From positions 18,735 to 23,874 of the forward strand of contig MGOA01000143.1 in assembly GCA_001796965.1 (NCBI GenBank): 5,140 bases of DNA, written 5' to 3'. This DNA is from Chloroflexi bacterium RBG_16_64_43 (GTDB taxonomy: Bacteria; Chloroflexota; Anaerolineae; Anaerolineales; RBG-16-64-43). The position numbers and the translations under genes are program-made. The notes beneath the pieces were generated by a model, which was not told where the DNA came from, made no database searches, and was given only the letters and a program-made list of their open reading frames with translations. Numbering within the stretch: the first letter of the stretch is position 1; every line of letters starts with the position of its first letter. Shown one piece after another: positions 1 through 5,140 of the stretch.

Positions 1-29
1 CGGGTAGCGCCCATGCGTGTGCAACGCGC

Positions 30-48
30 GAGGCAGGACGAGGCAGGA
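30..48. repeat. Short tandem repeat GAGGCAGGA x2
   Basis: The 9-mer GAGGCAGGA occurs at 30-38 and again at 40-48, a period of 10 bases, close to one helical turn. The copies are exact. It lies far upstream of nifJ and may be chance in purine-rich sequence or a paired binding half-site. No function is assigned. Confidence 0.4.
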
Positions 49-92
49 AAGCGGGCCAACGATGGTACGCGCCAGGAATTCCCATATTTCGG

Positions 93-170
93 ATACAAAT
101 AGAATGACAGCCTTCTCGCATTTTCGTGCCTATCGTCACTCGCCGCTGTGCGCGCCCCGCAATACAAATA
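93..170. repeat. Direct repeat ATACAAATA, two copies in A/T islands
   Basis: The exact 9-mer ATACAAATA is found at 93-101 and 162-170, start to start 69 bases. Each copy sits in one of the only two A/T-rich islands of the upstream region. The first runs into TAGAAT (100-105) and the second is followed by TAGGAT (172-177), both matching four or five of the six bases of a bacterial -10 box (TATAAT). No good -35 box lies at the usual distance from either. The copies may be promoter elements or regulator sites; this is inferred from composition and repetition only. Confidence 0.35.
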
Positions 171-198
171 CTAGGATATAGAAGAGGCTGTGCGCGCC
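145..198. promoter_or_regulatory. Candidate nifJ promoter/operator: A/T island between two 12-bp direct repeats
   Basis: The 12-mer GCTGTGCGCGCC occurs exactly at 145-156 and 187-198, start to start 42 bases, about four helical turns. Between the copies lies the A/T-rich stretch 161-180, with the -10-like TAGGAT at 172-177. Identical sites on the same helix face around a possible promoter are a usual arrangement for a regulator. The distance to the nifJ start (about 150 bases) would leave a long leader. No known regulator site (FNR-type TTGAT-N4-ATCAA or Rex-type) is visible. The repeat itself is seen directly; the regulatory role is inference. Confidence 0.3.
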
Positions 199-316
199 AG
201 CGCCGCACTCCACGTTGCGCACCTCCGACAGCTTTGCGCCTCCTCAGCCAACATCAGACGGCACAACGCGGCACGCGAGAGAGGTTGCGAGCACAGCACT
301 GCCTGCCGCGACGCCT

Positions 317-322
317 GGGAGA
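317..322 (+). promoter_or_regulatory. Ribosome binding site of nifJ
   Basis: GGGAGA lies seven bases upstream of the ATG at 330. It resembles the Shine-Dalgarno core and supports 330 as the true start rather than the upstream in-frame GTG at 126. Confidence 0.65.
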
Positions 323-329
323 ATGGTCC

Positions 330-3905
<3,576 letters not shown>

Positions 3906-3916
3906 GTGCACCATTC

Positions 3917-3952
3917 GGGCGGGGCGCCCACATGATCGCGGGCGCCCCGCCC
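3917..3952 (+). other. Perfect 13-bp GC-only hairpin between nifJ and the DHOD-like gene
   Basis: GGGCGGGGCGCCC (3917-3929) is followed by a 10-base loop and its exact reverse complement at 3940-3952. Every stem pair is G-C, so the RNA fold would be very stable. No T-tract follows (the next bases are CACGACC), so it is not a standard intrinsic terminator. It begins 12 bases after the nifJ stop and ends 22 bases before the next Shine-Dalgarno. Likely roles are shielding the nifJ message from 3' exonucleases, partial termination, or setting different expression of the two genes. Each arm also contains the 8-base palindrome GGGCGCCC, so a protein binding site is possible. An ATG at 3932 falls in the loop and is a poor start. 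Confidence 0.7.
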
Positions 3953-3973
3953 CACGACCTGCCCATCATCCTC

Positions 3974-3980
3974 AGGAGAT
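3974..3980 (+). promoter_or_regulatory. Ribosome binding site of the DHOD-like gene
   Basis: AGGAGAT ends five bases before the ATG at 3986, a near-consensus Shine-Dalgarno. It decides the start: the in-frame ATG at 3932 would add 18 residues encoded by the hairpin and by this site itself. Confidence 0.8.
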
Positions 3981-3985
3981 CGCCC

Positions 3986-4990
3986 ATGCCCGACCTGAAC
4001 ACCACATACCTCGGACTGCCGCTGAAGAACCCGTTGGTGGCCTCCGCCTCGCCGCTCTCGAAGAAGCTGGACCGCGTGCGTCGGATGGAGGACGCGGGCA
4101 TTGGCGCCATCGTGCTCTATTCGCTGTTCGAGGAGCAGATTACGCATCAACAACTTGAACTCGATCACTATCTGACGCGCGGCACCGAGACTTATGCGGA
4201 AGCACTAACCTACTTCCCCGACCTGGGCCAGTACAACCTGGGGCCGGAAGCCTATCTCGAGTACCTCCACAAGGTGAAGCAGGCCACGCACATTCCCATT
4301 ATTGCCAGCCTGAACGGCATTTCTGCTGGCGGCTGGGTGGATTATGCGCGCCGCATTCAAGAGGCGGGTGCCGATGCGCTCGAACTAAACCTGTACTACC
4401 TGCCGACGAGTGTGGAGCTCACCGGCGCGGTGCTCGAGGAGGATTATGTCAACCTGGTCCAGCGTATCCGTTCGATGGTGCGCATCCCGCTGGCCATCAA
4501 ACTCAGCCCGTTCTTCACCTCGATCCCCAACATGGCGCAGCGCCTGACGGAGTCGGGCGCTAATGGCCTGGTCCTCTTCAACCGTTTCTATCAACCCGAC
4601 TTCGATCTGGAGGCGCTAGAGGTGGTGCCCACCTTGGACCTCAGCCGCTCGGCCGAGTTACGCCTGCCGTTGCGCTGGGTGGCCATTCTCTACGGGCGAG
4701 TTGCGGCGGACCTGGCGATTACCGGCGGCGTACACTCGGCGCAGGATGTGATCAAGTGCGCGATGGCCGGCGCGAGCGCCGCGATGATGGCCTCCGAGTT
4801 CATCGAGCATGGCGTTGGGCGCGTCACGCAGATTCTGGGCGACCTGCAGGGCTGGATGGATCAGCACGAATATGCCTCCATCGGCCAGATGAAGGGCAGC
4901 ATGAGCCAGCGCGCCGTGCGCGAGCCAGCCGCCTTCGAGCGCGCCAATTATATGAAGGCGCTCAACTCGTTCGACAATCGCCTGCCGTAA
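3986..4990 (+). CDS. Dihydroorotate dehydrogenase-like FMN TIM-barrel protein
   Basis: A 334-residue protein of the PyrD-like superfamily (COG0167 type), soluble, with no signal peptide or membrane segment. Family features in order are the N-terminal KNPLVASAS (14-22), the strand IPIIASLNG, ALELN ending at N135, AIKLSPFF with K172 (compare KLPPYF around the FMN-binding lysine 164 of Lactococcus lactis DHODA), N199, and the FMN-phosphate region TGGVHSAQD (246-253) with AGASAAMM (261-268). The motif N-x-S-C/S-P-N, which carries the catalytic base and orotate-binding Asn in true enzymes, is replaced by NLYYLPT (135-141), and the TKS lysine position is Y45. FMN binding is therefore likely but dihydroorotate oxidation is not. 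It has no iron-sulfur cysteine motif of its own. From memory, proteins annotated as dihydroorotate dehydrogenase-like occur next to nifJ in other bacteria, and the operon here agrees. A redox or accessory role linked to PFOR is inferred; the substrate is unknown. The start at 3986 follows the Shine-Dalgarno and the family N-terminus. Confidence 0.88.
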   Translation: MPDLNTTYLGLPLKNPLVASASPLSKKLDRVRRMEDAGIGAIVLYSLFEEQITHQQLELDHYLTRGTETYAEALTYFPDLGQYNLGPEAYLEYLHKVKQATHIPIIASLNGISAGGWVDYARRIQEAGADALELNLYYLPTSVELTGAVLEEDYVNLVQRIRSMVRIPLAIKLSPFFTSIPNMAQRLTESGANGLVLFNRFYQPDFDLEALEVVPTLDLSRSAELRLPLRWVAILYGRVAADLAITGGVHSAQDVIKCAMAGASAAMMASEFIEHGVGRVTQILGDLQGWMDQHEYASIGQMKGSMSQRAVREPAAFERANYMKALNSFDNRLP

Positions 4991-5011
4991 CGCAGGAATG
5001 AGGGTCGTTCG

Positions 5012-5032
5012 CCCCACCCCTTGCCCCCTCCC
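5012..5032 (-). other. Potential G-quadruplex on the minus strand
   Basis: Read on the minus strand, the stretch has four G-runs of 3, 5, 4 and 4 with loops of 1, 3 and 1 bases, a canonical quadruplex pattern. It overlaps the left arm of the terminator. It may simply be a by-product of the C-rich terminator arm. Confidence 0.35.
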
Positions 5033-5058
5033 TTCAGGGAGGGGGTGTTTGTTTTTTT
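5024..5058 (+). terminator. Intrinsic terminator of the nifJ operon
   Basis: CCCCCTCCC (5024-5032), a TTCA loop and the exact complement GGGAGGGGG (5037-5045) form a 9-bp stem, directly followed by TGTTTGTTTTTTT (5046-5058). This is a textbook Rho-independent terminator, 33 bases after the stop of the DHOD-like gene. It works in the plus direction only, as the opposite side has no T-tract in the minus sense. It marks the end of the two-gene unit. Confidence 0.9.
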
Positions 5059-5063
5059 CTGGG

Positions 5064-5090
5064 GGGCTGGGGAGCGAAGCTCCCCAGCCC
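5064..5090. repeat. Perfect 12-bp palindrome with GAA loop, probable dispersed intergenic repeat
   Basis: GGGCTGGGGAGC (5064-5075), loop GAA, and the exact complement GCTCCCCAGCCC (5079-5090). The tip GCGAAGC is known as an unusually stable mini-hairpin in single-stranded DNA. No T-tract follows on either strand, so it is not itself a terminator. Its place right behind a terminator suggests a REP-like or other dispersed palindromic element. Whether it recurs in the genome cannot be seen here. Confidence 0.6.
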
Positions 5091-5140
5091 ACAGAAGCCC
5101 ACTCCCCACTCGCCGTGTGCAAACAGACCGCCGTTGCTCC
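5091..5140. other. Downstream end of window, nothing recognised
   Basis: Fifty bases without a recognisable coding start, ribosome binding site or structure. The neighbouring gene, if any, lies outside the window. Confidence 0.4.

Larger units (their letters stand above)
1..329. other. Upstream region and probable nifJ leader, no convincing gene
   Basis: No protein-coding gene can be supported here. On the plus strand, frame 1 is open from the edge to a TAG at 100-102 and could be the last 33 codons of an upstream gene, but the peptide (ending FPYFGYK) is not recognisable. Frame 3, the nifJ frame, has a TGA at 105-107. On the minus strand a frame starting at an ATG at 121-119 stays open to the left edge, about 40 codons, with only a weak AGG upstream, so a divergent gene cannot be excluded. 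The stretch contains two short A/T-rich islands (about 83-105 and 161-182) in otherwise GC-rich DNA and several short direct repeats, which fits a promoter and control region. No tRNA or known riboswitch fold was recognised. Confidence 0.5.

Noticed and set aside
267..310. Weak stem CGCGGCA/TGCCGCG just upstream of the nifJ ribosome binding site
   Set aside because: Only seven pairs across a 30-base loop with no extension on either side; expected by chance in GC-rich DNA, so no riboswitch or attenuator is claimed.
126..329. N-terminal extension of nifJ from GTG 126
   Set aside because: The 68 added residues are Arg/Cys-rich and unlike the family, numbering of active-site residues from ATG 330 matches the known enzyme exactly, and a Shine-Dalgarno precedes 330.
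3917..3952. Calling the intergenic hairpin an intrinsic terminator
   Set aside because: No T-tract follows the stem, and the next gene is close by with its own good ribosome binding site and no visible promoter.
3932..3985. Earlier start of the DHOD-like gene at ATG 3932
   Set aside because: That ATG lies in the loop of the intergenic hairpin, has no ribosome binding site, and would translate the Shine-Dalgarno of the better start at 3986.
4658..5122. Minus-strand frame of 154 codons over the end of the DHOD-like gene
   Set aside because: It reads through the terminator and the palindrome and is antisense to a conserved gene; its N-terminal part is encoded by the repeat sequence.

Overview
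The window holds two complete plus-strand genes, an upstream leader and a closing terminator block, all in GC-rich DNA. The first gene (330-3905) encodes a full-length single-chain pyruvate:ferredoxin/flavodoxin oxidoreductase (NifJ/PFOR, 1191 aa). The second (3986-4990) encodes a 334-aa FMN-type TIM-barrel protein of the dihydroorotate-dehydrogenase-like family. They read in the same direction with 80 bases between them and probably form a two-gene operon.

Layout. Bases 1-329 contain no convincing gene. They hold short A/T-rich islands and direct repeats that may mark the promoter and operator region of the operon. nifJ starts at an ATG behind a GGGAGA Shine-Dalgarno; a longer GTG-started frame exists but its extra N-terminus does not look like protein. 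The intergenic gap has a perfect 13-bp GC hairpin (3917-3952) with no T-tract, then an AGGAGAT Shine-Dalgarno for the second gene. After the second stop there is a strong intrinsic terminator (5024-5058) and immediately behind it a second perfect 12-bp palindrome (5064-5090) that looks like a dispersed intergenic repeat. Bases 5091-5140 show nothing recognisable.

Function. NifJ interconverts pyruvate + CoA and acetyl-CoA + CO2 with low-potential electron carriers. All the thiamine diphosphate, pyruvate and iron-sulfur ligands expected from the Desulfovibrio africanus enzyme are present, so it should be active. The second protein keeps the flavin-binding parts of dihydroorotate dehydrogenase but has lost the substrate and catalytic-base motif. 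It is therefore unlikely to be the pyrimidine enzyme; its position suggests a redox role connected with PFOR, which remains inference.

Organism. The sequence indicates an anaerobic or facultative bacterium with high-GC DNA. The C/G-rich terminator followed by a GGGGAGCGAAGCTCCCC-type palindrome is reminiscent of intergenic repeats in Chloroflexota, but this is a weak impression, not an identification. The most interesting items are the orphan DHOD-like protein with a rewritten active site, the T-less intergenic hairpin, and the repeat-flanked A/T island upstream of nifJ. Nothing here amounts to a clearly new biological system.
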